Part shown: piece by piece, positions 16,835-26,122 of the stretch | How the letters are laid out: every line of letters begins with the position of its first letter | Position numbering within the stretch: position 1 is the first letter of the stretch | Assembly: GCF_026241165.1 (NCBI RefSeq) | Contig: NZ_JAPFQN010000004.1 | Span: 186,001-250,000 of the forward strand | Direction of reading: 5' to 3' | DNA: 64,000 bases | DNA from: Mangrovivirga halotolerans | Lineage (GTDB): Bacteria > Bacteroidota > Bacteroidia > Cytophagales > Cyclobacteriaceae | Notes under the pieces: generated by a model | Seen by the model: the letters and a program-made list of their open reading frames with translations, nothing else | Told to the model about the DNA's origin: nothing | Databases searched by the model: none | Made by a program: the position numbers and the translations under genes

Positions 16835-18018
16835 TAGTTTATTTTTTGACCCTTGTGGTGGTGTTGCTTTATTCTATCTTTCTTTTCAGATCCTTAGAAT
16901 ATATTAAACCTACTGATAGTGGAAATTCGATATCTTTTGATGCTCCAATAACTTTAATTATTCCATTCAGAAATGAAGAAAATAACTTACCCGAATTATT
17001 AAGCTGTATTGACAGATTGAATATTAACTCATTGAACTTTAGTGTTTTAATTGTTAATGATCATTCTGAAGATGAAAGTTGTAGAATAGTTTCTGACTGG
17101 GTTAGCAAGACAGATATAAATGCGGAGTTACTCAATTTAACTTCTGGTTTCGGAAAAAAGGAAGCGATTAAAAAAGCAGTTGATCACAGTAGACATGGTT
17201 CATTAATTATTACAACAGATGCTGATTGTACCTTTGGCCCAGATTGGTTGAAAAGTATGGTTAGTAAATTTGTCGGACACGAGAATACTAAGCTAATCGT
17301 TGGTCCGGTCTGGATGAATCAGCAAGGGGGCATGCTTGAGAATTTTCAAACCTATGAATTTGCTGCATTACAAGGTGTAACGATGTCAACATTAGCAATC
17401 GGGAATCCGGTGATGTGCAATGCTGCAAATTTATTGTTCGAAAAAAGTGTGTATTTATCAGCACTCGATGAAGGTATGAAAATGGAGTTGGTTAGTGGTG
17501 ATGATATTTTTTTAATGCAATACATTCATAATAAATATGGAGCTGAGGCAATTGCTTATAATTTTGATCCCCACTCCATAGTAAACACTGAACCTTTAAA
17601 TAATTTCAAACAATTTTATCATCAGAGAATACGTTGGGCTGGTAAATGGAAAACAGGTGTACAACCAATAGGAGTAAGGTTAAGTGGAGGACTTATCTTT
17701 CTGATGTATGTTCTTCTGTTAATCAGTTTAATATTAATAGTGTTAAATTTTGTCTTTTATAAATCACTTATTGTACTTTTGTCACTGATGATTAAAACGG
17801 TTGCCGAGGTAGTATTTTTAAAGCGAGCCTTTTCATTCTTCGGAAAATCGTTTTACTTTTCAAGAATACTTTTACTAGCGGTTTTATATCCGCTGTACTC
17901 AGTTTTTTTTGGAATGCTATCCTTATTTAAAGGATTTAGCTGGAAGGATAGAAAAGCTGATAATTCCGGAGTTTGGGAAATGGGAAATCCGGAATTTTCT
18001 AATTTTGACAGGAAATGA
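16825..18018 (+). CDS. Glycosyltransferase family 2, membrane-bound
   Basis: The 397-residue protein has an N-terminal membrane segment, a GT-A catalytic domain and three or four C-terminal membrane segments. Visible motifs are TLIIPFRNEENNLPEL, the DxD-like TTDADCTFGPDW and the processive-type HQRIRWAGKWKTG (QxxRW). Such enzymes add sugars from nucleotide donors to lipid or polymer acceptors at the inner membrane. It overlaps its neighbours on both sides (10 and 4 bases). Confidence 0.9.
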   Translation: MEMIVYFLTLVVVLLYSIFLFRSLEYIKPTDSGNSISFDAPITLIIPFRNEENNLPELLSCIDRLNINSLNFSVLIVNDHSEDESCRIVSDWVSKTDINAELLNLTSGFGKKEAIKKAVDHSRHGSLIITTDADCTFGPDWLKSMVSKFVGHENTKLIVGPVWMNQQGGMLENFQTYEFAALQGVTMSTLAIGNPVMCNAANLLFEKSVYLSALDEGMKMELVSGDDIFLMQYIHNKYGAEAIAYNFDPHSIVNTEPLNNFKQFYHQRIRWAGKWKTGVQPIGVRLSGGLIFLMYVLLLISLILIVLNFVFYKSLIVLLSLMIKTVAEVVFLKRAFSFFGKSFYFSRILLLAVLYPLYSVFFGMLSLFKGFSWKDRKADNSGVWEMGNPEFSNFDRK

Positions 18019-19253
18019 CAGAAAATCATAATTCACATCATTCACCATACTATTATGCTTACTTAAACCTCAGATCAAATGGTTTAGCAATGTTTGGTGT
18101 TGTGATAATAATTGCTGCAGTTTTAATCACGGTTTTAGGCTACCTGATAATTCCTGATAATACTCCTCAGACTAATCAGGGTTCGCCGCAAATTAAGAAG
18201 CAATTACCTTTTTTTACCGTGGATATTCTTAATGTCCATAAAAATCACGAAGTTGAGGAAGCTGGATTTTTAGAAGCACTGTATCAGGGGCAGGAAAGTG
18301 AATATCGTATTGTTCCTCTCCAGGATTACCGTATTGAAGGTGATGAGATAGTGATCACGCCTTACGGAGATTCTATGCAAGAATCCAGATTTTCCCTGGT
18401 AAACGTAATTGCCCCGGTATTTGTAGGTGATAGTGATAAGCTTCCAGGTGAATCAAACGTTGATTATTCCTCCGATCCGATCAGATATGTGAATATCGAT
18501 AATGAAATTAAAACCATTTCAAGATCAGAGTTGATTTCCACAATAGAAGACGAACTTATAGAATCCAGAACTTATTGGCTGGGTACCGATTCATCAGGTA
18601 GAGATATGCTGTCAAGGCTATTATATGGAACGCGGATTTCCTTAGGGATTGGATTCCTCGCTGTGTTGATCTCTCTTACTCTGGGGGTTTTTCTTGGAGC
18701 AATCGCCGGATATTTTGGTGGTAAAATAGACAGTTTTATTGTCTGGATGTTTTCAGTTATCTGGTCTATACCTGGTATTATGCTGGTTATTGCCATTAGT
18801 ATGGGATTGCAGAACAAAGGTGTAATGGTGGCTTTTCTGGCCGTAGGCCTTACTATGTGGGTCGAAGTAGCCAGGGTTGTACGGGGACAGTTCAAAGTGC
18901 TTAAAGAAAAACAATTCGTAGAAGCCGCCCAGGCATTTGGATATAAGAACAGAAGGATCATCTTTAAACATATTTTACCTAACTTAGTCGGGTCTCTGGT
19001 TGTGTTGGCCACTTCCAACTTTGCTGCGGCAATTATTCTGGAAGCAGGACTTAGTTTCCTTGGGCTTAGTGTGCAACCGCCAACACCCTCATGGGGTATT
19101 ATGATCAGTGAAGGCTTTGACTCGATCGGAACACCTAATTCATGGCACCTGATCGTACTGCCTGGTATAGCAATATCTTTGCTTGTACTGGCATTTAATC
19201 TATTAGGTAACGGACTTAGAGATGCGCTTGATCCTAAGTCGCTGTTAAAATGA
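18015..19253 (+). CDS. ABC transporter permease, DppC/OppC type
   Basis: The 412-residue permease has the binding-protein-dependent transport domain in its C-terminal half, with the EAA loop EAAQAFGYKNRRIIFKHILP and the family signatures AGLSFLGLSVQPPTPSWG and GRDMLSRLLYGTRISLG. A first membrane segment near residue 30 is followed by an unusually long extracytoplasmic insert (about residues 55-185). In E. coli DppC the domain would use peptides as cargo. No ATPase, partner permease or binding protein lies nearby, so the rest of the transporter is encoded elsewhere. Confidence 0.88.
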   Translation: MTENHNSHHSPYYYAYLNLRSNGLAMFGVVIIIAAVLITVLGYLIIPDNTPQTNQGSPQIKKQLPFFTVDILNVHKNHEVEEAGFLEALYQGQESEYRIVPLQDYRIEGDEIVITPYGDSMQESRFSLVNVIAPVFVGDSDKLPGESNVDYSSDPIRYVNIDNEIKTISRSELISTIEDELIESRTYWLGTDSSGRDMLSRLLYGTRISLGIGFLAVLISLTLGVFLGAIAGYFGGKIDSFIVWMFSVIWSIPGIMLVIAISMGLQNKGVMVAFLAVGLTMWVEVARVVRGQFKVLKEKQFVEAAQAFGYKNRRIIFKHILPNLVGSLVVLATSNFAAAIILEAGLSFLGLSVQPPTPSWGIMISEGFDSIGTPNSWHLIVLPGIAISLLVLAFNLLGNGLRDALDPKSLLK

Positions 19254-19257
19254 TTTT

Positions 19258-20484
19258 ATGGATGATCTCGAAAAATTAAAAAGCGAATTTGATCTCAAAG
19301 AACTTCAGCTTCAGGCATTGCTCGAGGTAACTCAGGCGATAAATGAAAATTTGCCTGAAAAATCTCTATATAAAATTTTTGAATTTACTTTAAGAGTTAA
19401 TCTTCGTTTTTCCGGATTAGCTCTTTTTGTTAATGAATACAATTGGGACCTGAAATCTTCCTTTGGAATTAAAAATTCTGAATTAGAATCAGAGCCCCCT
19501 GTACATCACGTTAATTTAGTGGCACCAACCTTTGTAGATGGAATTGAGAATCCTTTTTTCGATCAGTTCAACTGGGTGATTCCGGTTCGTCATAAAGAAA
19601 ATTTACTTGCGCTTTTATATATCCGTGATTCGACTATAGTTCGTGAAGGGGATGCGAGTGAAGGTGTTTTTAGCTTTACTCAGACGCTTGCTAATTTATT
19701 ACTGGTAGCCATTGAAAATAAAAAGCTCGCCAGAAAGGAATTGAAAAGGCAGGCGATGAAAAGGGAACTGGAAATTGCCAGGGATGTACAGCATTATCTC
19801 TTTCCTGATGAATTAAGGCATGATGACAAAGTGATCATGAATGCTTTTTATCTCCCGCATACAAACGTAGGAGGTGATTATTATGACTACATTCCAACCT
19901 GTAACGACCATCAGTTTATATTCTGTATTGCAGATGTGAGTGGTAAAGGAGTTCCCGCAGCATTGTTAATGTCAAATTTCCAGGCTGCATTGAGAACCTT
20001 GGTTAGAAGGACAACTGATCTGGAAGAAATTGTCAATGACTTGAATCTTCATATTTTCCAGAGTGCTAACGGTCAAAACTTTATTACTTTTTTTATTGGG
20101 TTAGTAGATCTCGTAAAAAATAAATTAACTTATGTCAATTGCGGACATAACCCTCCAATGATAATAAAAGGAAAGGAAGTTACTTTCCTCGATAAAGGGA
20201 CAACTCTTTTGGGCGCATTTGAAGAACTTCCCTTTTTGAATCATGGAAAGATAGAAGGAATTAAAGAAAGTTATTTGTTTACCTATACAGATGGCCTGGT
20301 TGAAGCCCGGAACAATAATGATGAAGAAATGGGTATTGAACGGGTTAGAGAAATTATTACCGAAAACATGAAATACACACCGGATGTTGTTCACGGCGTA
20401 TTAATGAATTATTTAGATCGGTTCAGAGAGAGTCAACGATTTCCTGATGATATTACCTTATTGAGTATTAAGTTCAATAAATAA
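19258..20484 (+). CDS. GAF-like domain plus SpoIIE-type PP2C phosphatase
   Basis: The 408-residue cytoplasmic protein has an N-terminal GAF-like sensory domain (about residues 15-155), a short helical linker (KRQAMKRELEIARDVQHYLFP) and a PPM/SpoIIE phosphatase domain. Metal-binding motifs are NVGGDYYDYI, ADVSGKGVPAALLMS, NCGHNPPM, TDGLVEARN and PDDITLLS. Proteins of this type (RsbU/RsbP-like) dephosphorylate anti-sigma antagonists. Its place inside an envelope-glycan operon suggests a regulatory link, which is inference. Confidence 0.88.
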   Translation: MDDLEKLKSEFDLKELQLQALLEVTQAINENLPEKSLYKIFEFTLRVNLRFSGLALFVNEYNWDLKSSFGIKNSELESEPPVHHVNLVAPTFVDGIENPFFDQFNWVIPVRHKENLLALLYIRDSTIVREGDASEGVFSFTQTLANLLLVAIENKKLARKELKRQAMKRELEIARDVQHYLFPDELRHDDKVIMNAFYLPHTNVGGDYYDYIPTCNDHQFIFCIADVSGKGVPAALLMSNFQAALRTLVRRTTDLEEIVNDLNLHIFQSANGQNFITFFIGLVDLVKNKLTYVNCGHNPPMIIKGKEVTFLDKGTTLLGAFEELPFLNHGKIEGIKESYLFTYTDGLVEARNNNDEEMGIERVREIITENMKYTPDVVHGVLMNYLDRFRESQRFPDDITLLSIKFNK

Positions 20485-21131
20485 TGGCTGTATTTCTGCA
20501 TCATACTCCAAAATGGATGAGGAAAGTTTATCCCGGGTGCATTTGGCAGGTAGATACAGATAATAAAGATATATACCTGACATTCGACGATGGTCCAATT
20601 CCGGAAGTGACACCCTGGGTAGTAGATTTACTCGAAAAGTATCATATAAAAGCTACTTTTTTCCTTGTGGGAGACAATATTAAAAAACATCCAGAGGTGT
20701 TCAGATTATTAGTTGATAATGGACACTTAGTAGCAAATCACACGTATTATCATAAAAACGGTTTTCAATTGACGGATCAAGAGTATTATGAAGAAATAAA
20801 TCTCTGTAAGCAGGAAATGTTAAAGAACGGATATGATGATAATTTGCTCTTTAGACCACCTCATGGTAGAATAAAGCCTAAACAGATAAAAGAGATTTCT
20901 GCTATGGGATATGATTTAGTGCTCTGGTCACTTTTGAGCGGTGACTTTTCTCCTTCTCTCACTGCAGACGTAATATTGAAAAAACTAAAGAAGCATCTTC
21001 AGCCGGGTACAATAGCTGTATTTCATGATTCTCTAAAAGCAGAATCCTTAATGAAAGCTACTTTAGAACCGTTTATTGAATATTGTATTGAAAAAGACTA
21101 TCAGTTTAAATTAATAAAATCTGTCAGATGA
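20484..21131 (+). CDS. Polysaccharide deacetylase (NodB-type)
   Basis: The 215-residue protein carries the carbohydrate esterase family 4 motifs: catalytic and metal Asp in YLTFDDGPIPE, metal histidines in ANHTYYHKNG, the arginine loop in FRPPHGRIK and the histidine in AVFHDSLKAE. It removes N- or O-acetyl groups from a polymer. No signal peptide is visible; the N-terminal segment MAVFLHHTPKWM is not hydrophobic. Its ATG overlaps the stop of the phosphatase gene and its stop overlaps the next glycosyltransferase. Confidence 0.92.
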   Translation: MAVFLHHTPKWMRKVYPGCIWQVDTDNKDIYLTFDDGPIPEVTPWVVDLLEKYHIKATFFLVGDNIKKHPEVFRLLVDNGHLVANHTYYHKNGFQLTDQEYYEEINLCKQEMLKNGYDDNLLFRPPHGRIKPKQIKEISAMGYDLVLWSLLSGDFSPSLTADVILKKLKKHLQPGTIAVFHDSLKAESLMKATLEPFIEYCIEKDYQFKLIKSVR

Positions 21132-22231
21132 TATATTTTGTAATTGCTGTCTTGACAATCGATTTTATTCTCTGGTATATCTTTCTCTTTTTGAGATCAA
21201 AAAAGCAAAAGATCAGCGAGGAAGATCTACCATATTGCTCAGTATTAATAATGGCAAGAAATGAAGAAAATCATATTTCTTCCTGTATTGATTCATTATT
21301 AAGCCAGGTTTATCCAAAAGAGAAATATGAAATTCTGGTATGCGATGACAATAGCACTGATGGTACAGCGGAGGTTTTAAAAGCTTATGAAAATAATGAT
21401 AATGTAAGATTGTTTAGTGGTGATTACCCGGTTATAGAGCATTTAAATAACAAAGCTCAAGGGTTGGATTACCTTGCAAAGCAGGCAAATGGAGAAGTTT
21501 TGCTATTTACAGATGCTGATTGCGTAATGAAGGATGGCTGGTTAAAAAATATGGCAGCCGGGGTAATTAAAAACAATAAGATAGTTATAGCTCCCACAGT
21601 GCCGGTGATCAGTTCTTTTTTAAGTGCTTTACAACGCATTGACTGGATAATGGCTTTAGGGAGGGTGGTTGCTGTACAGGGAATTGGCATACCGGTAACC
21701 GGAAATGGTAATAATATGGCCATGCCTGCCAAAGCTTATAAAGAAAGCGGAGGATACAAGGCTACTCACAGTTCACATACAGAAGATGCTGCCATTTTTT
21801 ATCTTGTAAGGGAAAAAACAGGTATTGGGGCAGGAGTAGTGGCAAATAATCGTGCCATTGCTCAGACTCAGCCTAAATTAAAATGGCAAGAACTGGTTAG
21901 TCAGCGATTACGATGGTGGCTGGGAGGAATTTCAGAAGCGCCGGGTTGGTTGATCTTTTATCTTGCCGAAGCATTGTGGATTCTTGTTTTTATAGCACTT
22001 CTTATTTCTGGATTTAGTGTTTCAGCATTTGCCTGGCTGACAGGTAGAATTGTACTCAGGGTGTTGTATAATTGTAGTTTACCGTTCTCTTTTAAAAAAA
22101 TTGCATTTTTCTATTATATTTCAGCAGTCATATTGTTTGATTTCTATTCAATTATCTTGAATTTTACGGTTCTTGTAAAATGGGGGTTAGGCAAAAGCCC
22201 TGAATGGAAAGGAAGAGAAGTTAGATCATGA
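21128..22231 (+). CDS. Glycosyltransferase family 2, membrane-bound
   Basis: The 367-residue enzyme has an N-terminal membrane helix (residues 1-20), a GT-A domain with VLIMARNEENHISSC, CDDNSTDGTAEV, LLFTDADCVMKDGW and the QxxRW-like SQRLRWWLGG, and C-terminal membrane segments. It is a second, diverged relative of the glycosyltransferase at 16825. It overlaps its neighbours by 4 bases on both sides. Confidence 0.9.
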   Translation: MIYFVIAVLTIDFILWYIFLFLRSKKQKISEEDLPYCSVLIMARNEENHISSCIDSLLSQVYPKEKYEILVCDDNSTDGTAEVLKAYENNDNVRLFSGDYPVIEHLNNKAQGLDYLAKQANGEVLLFTDADCVMKDGWLKNMAAGVIKNNKIVIAPTVPVISSFLSALQRIDWIMALGRVVAVQGIGIPVTGNGNNMAMPAKAYKESGGYKATHSSHTEDAAIFYLVREKTGIGAGVVANNRAIAQTQPKLKWQELVSQRLRWWLGGISEAPGWLIFYLAEALWILVFIALLISGFSVSAFAWLTGRIVLRVLYNCSLPFSFKKIAFFYYISAVILFDFYSIILNFTVLVKWGLGKSPEWKGREVRS

Positions 22232-23001
22232 TCGATACACACGCGCATTTGTATGGGAAAAAGTTTGAAGGCGACCTTGATGAAACCATTGAGAGGGCTA
22301 AATCAGTAGGGATCACGAAAATACTGCTTCCGAACATAGATGAATCGAGCGTTGATGAAATGTTGGAGGTGGCTGATCAGAATCCTGGTTTTTGTTATCC
22401 GATGATGGGAATCCATCCGTGTTCTGTAAATAAAGAATGGAAAAAGCAAGTTGACTTTGTATCAGACTGGCTGAAAAAGGATGATCGATTTATTGCAGTT
22501 GGAGAGATCGGAACAGATTTGTATTGGGATAAATCATTGTTTGAAGAGCAAAAGCAAGCCCTTATTGGGCAGATAACCCTTGCTGCGGAGCATGATCTTC
22601 CAATAGTATTGCATTGCAGAGATTCCATAGATGAAACAATCGAGATCGTCGCTGAACAAAAAAATAAATATCCATCATTAAAAGGTATATTTCACTGCTT
22701 TACCGGAGACCTGGAACAATATAAGAAGATCGTCGATCTTGATTTTCTGGTTGGTCTTGGCGGGGTAGCTACTTTTAAGAATGGGGGTATGGATAAGGTG
22801 ATACCCGATATGAATCCTTCAAAAATAGTTTTGGAGACAGATTCTCCATACTTAGCCCCTGTTCCATTTCGAGGTAAGAGAAATGAACCGGCATATACTG
22901 AATATGTAGCAGAAAAAGTGGCTGATTTGTTGGGAATGCCTTTGAGTGAACTAAAAAAAATAACAGCTGAAAATGCTGAAGAACTGTTTGAACTGAAGTA
23001 A
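22228..23001 (+). CDS. TatD family hydrolase
   Basis: The 257-residue metal-dependent hydrolase shows the TatD motifs IDTHAHLYG, AVGEIGTDLYWD, PIVLHCRDS, GIFHCFTGD and LETDSPYLAP. TatD proteins are 3'-5' DNases and related nucleases. Overlapping the neighbours by 4 bases and 1 base suggests co-translation, although the function is unrelated to envelope synthesis. Confidence 0.93.
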   Translation: MIDTHAHLYGKKFEGDLDETIERAKSVGITKILLPNIDESSVDEMLEVADQNPGFCYPMMGIHPCSVNKEWKKQVDFVSDWLKKDDRFIAVGEIGTDLYWDKSLFEEQKQALIGQITLAAEHDLPIVLHCRDSIDETIEIVAEQKNKYPSLKGIFHCFTGDLEQYKKIVDLDFLVGLGGVATFKNGGMDKVIPDMNPSKIVLETDSPYLAPVPFRGKRNEPAYTEYVAEKVADLLGMPLSELKKITAENAEELFELK

Positions 23002-24080
23002 TGAACTATAAAATAGTAAATATAAATACTGCATTACCGCAGCCACCTATTGCCAACCTGTTAATTATCTATACAGGTGGTACTCTTGGGATGGAAAAGG
23101 ATGCTGATGGTTCGTTATCTCCTTTCAATTTTGGGAAGATCTTTGAAAAATTACCAGATATTCGAAATTACAATTTAAAATTAACTGTAATTTCCTTTCC
23201 GAAACCAATAGACTCATCAGATGTATCACCGACCCACTGGCAGGATATAGGCTATATTATCGATGAAAATTACGAGCAATATGATGGGTTTGTAGTTATT
23301 CATGGTACAGATACTATGGCGTATTCAGCCTCAGCATTAAGCTTTATGTTAGACGGTTTGAATAAGCCTGTTATTTTTACCGGATCACAGTTGCCAATAG
23401 GAGTGATGAGGTCTGATGCCAGGGAAAACTTTCTTACCAGTCTGGAAATGGCTTCAGCAAAAGATGAAAATGGTAATCCTTTGATTACAGAAGTTTGTAT
23501 CTTGTTTAACTCAATATTGATTAGAGGGAACAGATCAAAAAAGATCAGAAGTTCTCAGTTTGGGGCATTCAAATCAGAAAACTATCCAAAGCTGGCCCAG
23601 GCGGGAATTACAATAGAGTTTAATCATGGGGCAATTAAGCCATTTATACCGGGTAAGAAATTGAATTTTCAAAATCAATTTGACAGAAGAGTAGCAGTAA
23701 TGCCTTTGTTTCCCGGGTTAACAGAAGAATATGTAAATGCAATTCTTTCAACGAAAGGTTTGAAGGGTGTAGTTTTACAAAGTTATGGGTCTGGTAATGC
23801 TTCTACCCGAAAATGGTTCGTTAATGCCCTGAAAAAAGCAATGGATAGCGGAATAATCATTTATAACGTATCCCAATGCATTGGAGGAAGGGTAATACAA
23901 GGAAGATATGCCACCAGTAAAAAGCTTCAGGAGATGGGAGTAGTGTCAGGAGATGATATAACCCTGGAGGCTGCAGTAACAAAATTAATGTTTCTATTAG
24001 GTTCAATATCAGACCTAAACGAGGTAAAACGCCGGTTGCGAGAAAATATTGCCGGAGAAATTACTATTACCGCTACTTAA
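23001..24080 (+). CDS. ansA: Type I L-asparaginase
   Basis: The enzyme hydrolyses L-asparagine to aspartate and ammonia. The 359-residue protein has the two threonine-containing motifs IYTGGTLGME and VVIHGTDTMAYSASALSF, followed by KPVIFTGSQLPIG and MRSDARENF. No signal peptide is present, so this is the cytoplasmic type. It is the last gene of the operon that begins at 15959. Confidence 0.92.
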   Translation: MNYKIVNINTALPQPPIANLLIIYTGGTLGMEKDADGSLSPFNFGKIFEKLPDIRNYNLKLTVISFPKPIDSSDVSPTHWQDIGYIIDENYEQYDGFVVIHGTDTMAYSASALSFMLDGLNKPVIFTGSQLPIGVMRSDARENFLTSLEMASAKDENGNPLITEVCILFNSILIRGNRSKKIRSSQFGAFKSENYPKLAQAGITIEFNHGAIKPFIPGKKLNFQNQFDRRVAVMPLFPGLTEEYVNAILSTKGLKGVVLQSYGSGNASTRKWFVNALKKAMDSGIIIYNVSQCIGGRVIQGRYATSKKLQEMGVVSGDDITLEAAVTKLMFLLGSISDLNEVKRRLRENIAGEITITAT

Positions 24081-24166
24081 AAAAGCCTATATTAACTTGC
24101 AAAAAGGCGTTATAATTGATTTATTTGTGCTGCTAAATTGGAAAAAAGTATATTACGGTATAATTT

Positions 24167-24259
24167 GGAGAGGTGACCGAGTGGCTGAAGGTGCTCGCCT
24201 GGAAAGCGGGTGTACCGGCACAACCGGTACCGAGGGTTCGAATCCCTCTCTCTCCGCCA
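24167..24259 (+). tRNA. tRNA-Ser (anticodon GGA), CCA encoded
   Basis: The 93-base sequence folds into a class II tRNA. The acceptor GGAGAGG pairs with TCTCTCC. The anticodon stem is CTCGC/GCGGG with the loop CTGGAAA, giving anticodon GGA. A long variable arm (TGTACCGGCACAACCGGTAC) and the T-arm GGTTCGAATCC follow. The discriminator is G at 24256 and the CCA end (24257-24259) is encoded. A T8 run directly follows and probably ends transcription. Confidence 0.97.
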
Positions 24260-24336
24260 CTTTTTTTTGAATAGTTTATTTAAAAGTATAAATTTAACAC
24301 TTAACTGAGTAAACAGATTATTTTAAAAACTGAATT

Positions 24337-25179
24337 ATGAAAAAGTTACTTACTTTATTTGCACTAGCTGGGGTTCTAAACTTTGGTTTTACGTCAGTAA
24401 TTTTCGCTCAAGAAGAGATGGAAGATGCTGAGACTGATACTACTGAGGCTACTACTGAAGAAGCTTCAGAGGAAATGACTCCAGTACAAGACGAGCCTGA
24501 AGTCGAAGAAGCTGATGAAATTGAAGTTGAAGCTGATGGCGCTGCTGATTACCACCAGGTTATCAAAGAGAAATTTATTGAAGGTGGTGTAGGTTTCATG
24601 ACTGTTGTATTATCTTGTTTGATCATCGGTCTTGCAATCTCTATTGAGCGTATCATCACTCTTAACCTTGCTACTACTAACACTAAGAAATTGTTAGCTA
24701 ACGTTGAAGATGCTCTTCAGCAAGGTGGTGTTGAAGCTGCTAAAGAAGTTACCAGAAACACAAGAGGTCCAGTTGCTTCAATCTTCACTCAGGGACTTAT
24801 GAGAATGTCTGAAGGTGTTGATATGGTTGAAAAGTCAATCATTGCTTACGGTTCTGTTGAAATGGGTAAATTAGAAAAAGGTCTGGTTTGGATCTCTCTA
24901 TTTATCGCTCTTGCTCCAATGCTTGGTTTCATGGGTACTGTAATTGGTATGATCGACGCATTCGACTCAATTGAAGCTGCAGGTGATATCCAGCCTTCTC
25001 TTGTTGCTCGTGGTATTAAGCAAGCACTATTAACAACTGTTGCTGGTTTGATCGTTGCAGTTATTCTTCAGTTATTCTACAACTACTGTGTTTCTAAGAT
25101 CGACTCTTTGGTTAACCAGATGGAAGATGCTTCTATTACTTTGGTTGACTTGCTTGTTAAGCACCAATTGACTAAATAA
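24337..25179 (+). CDS. exbB: MotA/TolQ/ExbB proton channel family protein
   Basis: ExbB-like proteins form, with ExbD, the proton-driven motor that energises TonB-dependent transport. The 280-residue protein starts with a signal-peptide-like segment (residues 1-25), then a very acidic stretch (about 26-70, rich in E and D). Three membrane helices follow at about 86-106, 185-205 and 225-250. TM2 contains APMLGFMGTVIGMIDAF and TM3 IKQALLTTVAGLIVAV, both family hallmarks. Codon use is strongly biased and looks like that of a highly expressed gene. Confidence 0.92.
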   Translation: MKKLLTLFALAGVLNFGFTSVIFAQEEMEDAETDTTEATTEEASEEMTPVQDEPEVEEADEIEVEADGAADYHQVIKEKFIEGGVGFMTVVLSCLIIGLAISIERIITLNLATTNTKKLLANVEDALQQGGVEAAKEVTRNTRGPVASIFTQGLMRMSEGVDMVEKSIIAYGSVEMGKLEKGLVWISLFIALAPMLGFMGTVIGMIDAFDSIEAAGDIQPSLVARGIKQALLTTVAGLIVAVILQLFYNYCVSKIDSLVNQMEDASITLVDLLVKHQLTK

Positions 25180-25227
25180 AATTTATTAGTCGTCGTTAGA
25201 TATTATAACACAGTAAATTAAAGATTT

Positions 25228-25545
25228 ATGGAATTAACTGACATATTAATATATTTATCATATGGGTTGATCGGAATTGCCACTGTTTCAGTGATCATTC
25301 TACCTTTGATCAACTCATTAAGTGACCCAAAATCTTTGCTTAAAGTTGGTGCTGGTCTTTTGGCTCTAGTTGTTTTATTCTTCATTGGATACAGCATGTC
25401 AGAAGCTACATCTTATGCAAAGTTTCCTGGACTAGGTGCAGGAATGTCCAAGTCTGTTAGTGCATTATTGATTATGACTTACATATTGATTGTAGGCGGA
25501 CTTGTAGGTATTTTCGTATCAATGATTGCTAAGTTAATTAGATAA
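25228..25545 (+). CDS. Small integral membrane protein between exbB and exbD
   Basis: The 105-residue protein has three hydrophobic segments (about residues 8-28, 40-57 and 80-103) and no recognisable motif. It lies 48 bases after exbB and 7 bases before the first exbD, so it is probably co-transcribed and may be an accessory subunit of the motor complex. The function is unknown. Confidence 0.75.
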   Translation: MELTDILIYLSYGLIGIATVSVIILPLINSLSDPKSLLKVGAGLLALVVLFFIGYSMSEATSYAKFPGLGAGMSKSVSALLIMTYILIVGGLVGIFVSMIAKLIR

Positions 25546-25552
25546 TTAATTT

Positions 25553-26122
25553 ATGGCTAGAAGTAAAAACAGAGGTAATCAGGAAGTAAATGCAGGGTCA
25601 ATGGCGGATATCGCCTTCCTTCTGCTTATTTTCTTCCTGGTTACTACTCAGATAAATTCAGATAAGGGGTTGCAAATTAAGTTGCCACCACCTTTGGATC
25701 CGACTCAGCCGCCACCAGATATCAAAATGAAAGATAGAAATATCTTCAAAATTCTGATCAACTCGAATGATCAGTTGCTGGTTGAGGATGAGCCTTTAAA
25801 TGATCCGTATGCGTTGAGAGATATGGTGCATGAATTTATAACGAATAATGGTGTCGATCCTAAACAATCTGATAGCCCACAAGATGCTGTGGTTTCTATC
25901 AAAGCGGACAGGGGTACCAGTTATGAATTATTTATTCAGGTACTAGATAACGCTCAGGGAGCTTACTACAAAGCAAGAGGTGGAGTTCTTGGTATATCCG
26001 GTGAGGAATATCTTGGACTTGATGCCAAAAAACCTGATGAGGAAAAAATGATCGATAGAGCTAAAGATGCCTATCCGATGAGAATTTCAATTGCTGAACC
26101 GAATAAGTTAGGAGGTCAATAA
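25553..26122 (+). CDS. exbD: ExbD/TolR family biopolymer transport protein, pair 1 first gene
   Basis: The 189-residue protein has one membrane helix near the N-terminus with the proton-carrying aspartate in MADIAFLLLIFFLVTTQ and a periplasmic domain. It partners ExbB. The stop codon overlaps the next gene (TAATG). It is closely similar to the protein at 26736 (shared ADIAFLLLIFFLVTTQINSD, ILINSNDQLLVEDE and SFPMRISIAEPNK-type end), showing duplication. Confidence 0.92.
   Translation: MARSKNRGNQEVNAGSMADIAFLLLIFFLVTTQINSDKGLQIKLPPPLDPTQPPPDIKMKDRNIFKILINSNDQLLVEDEPLNDPYALRDMVHEFITNNGVDPKQSDSPQDAVVSIKADRGTSYELFIQVLDNAQGAYYKARGGVLGISGEEYLGLDAKKPDEEKMIDRAKDAYPMRISIAEPNKLGGQ

Noticed and set aside
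24049-24270. Open reading frame reading through the asparaginase end and the tRNA
   Set aside because: It covers the complete tRNA-Ser and overlaps ansA in another frame; chance.
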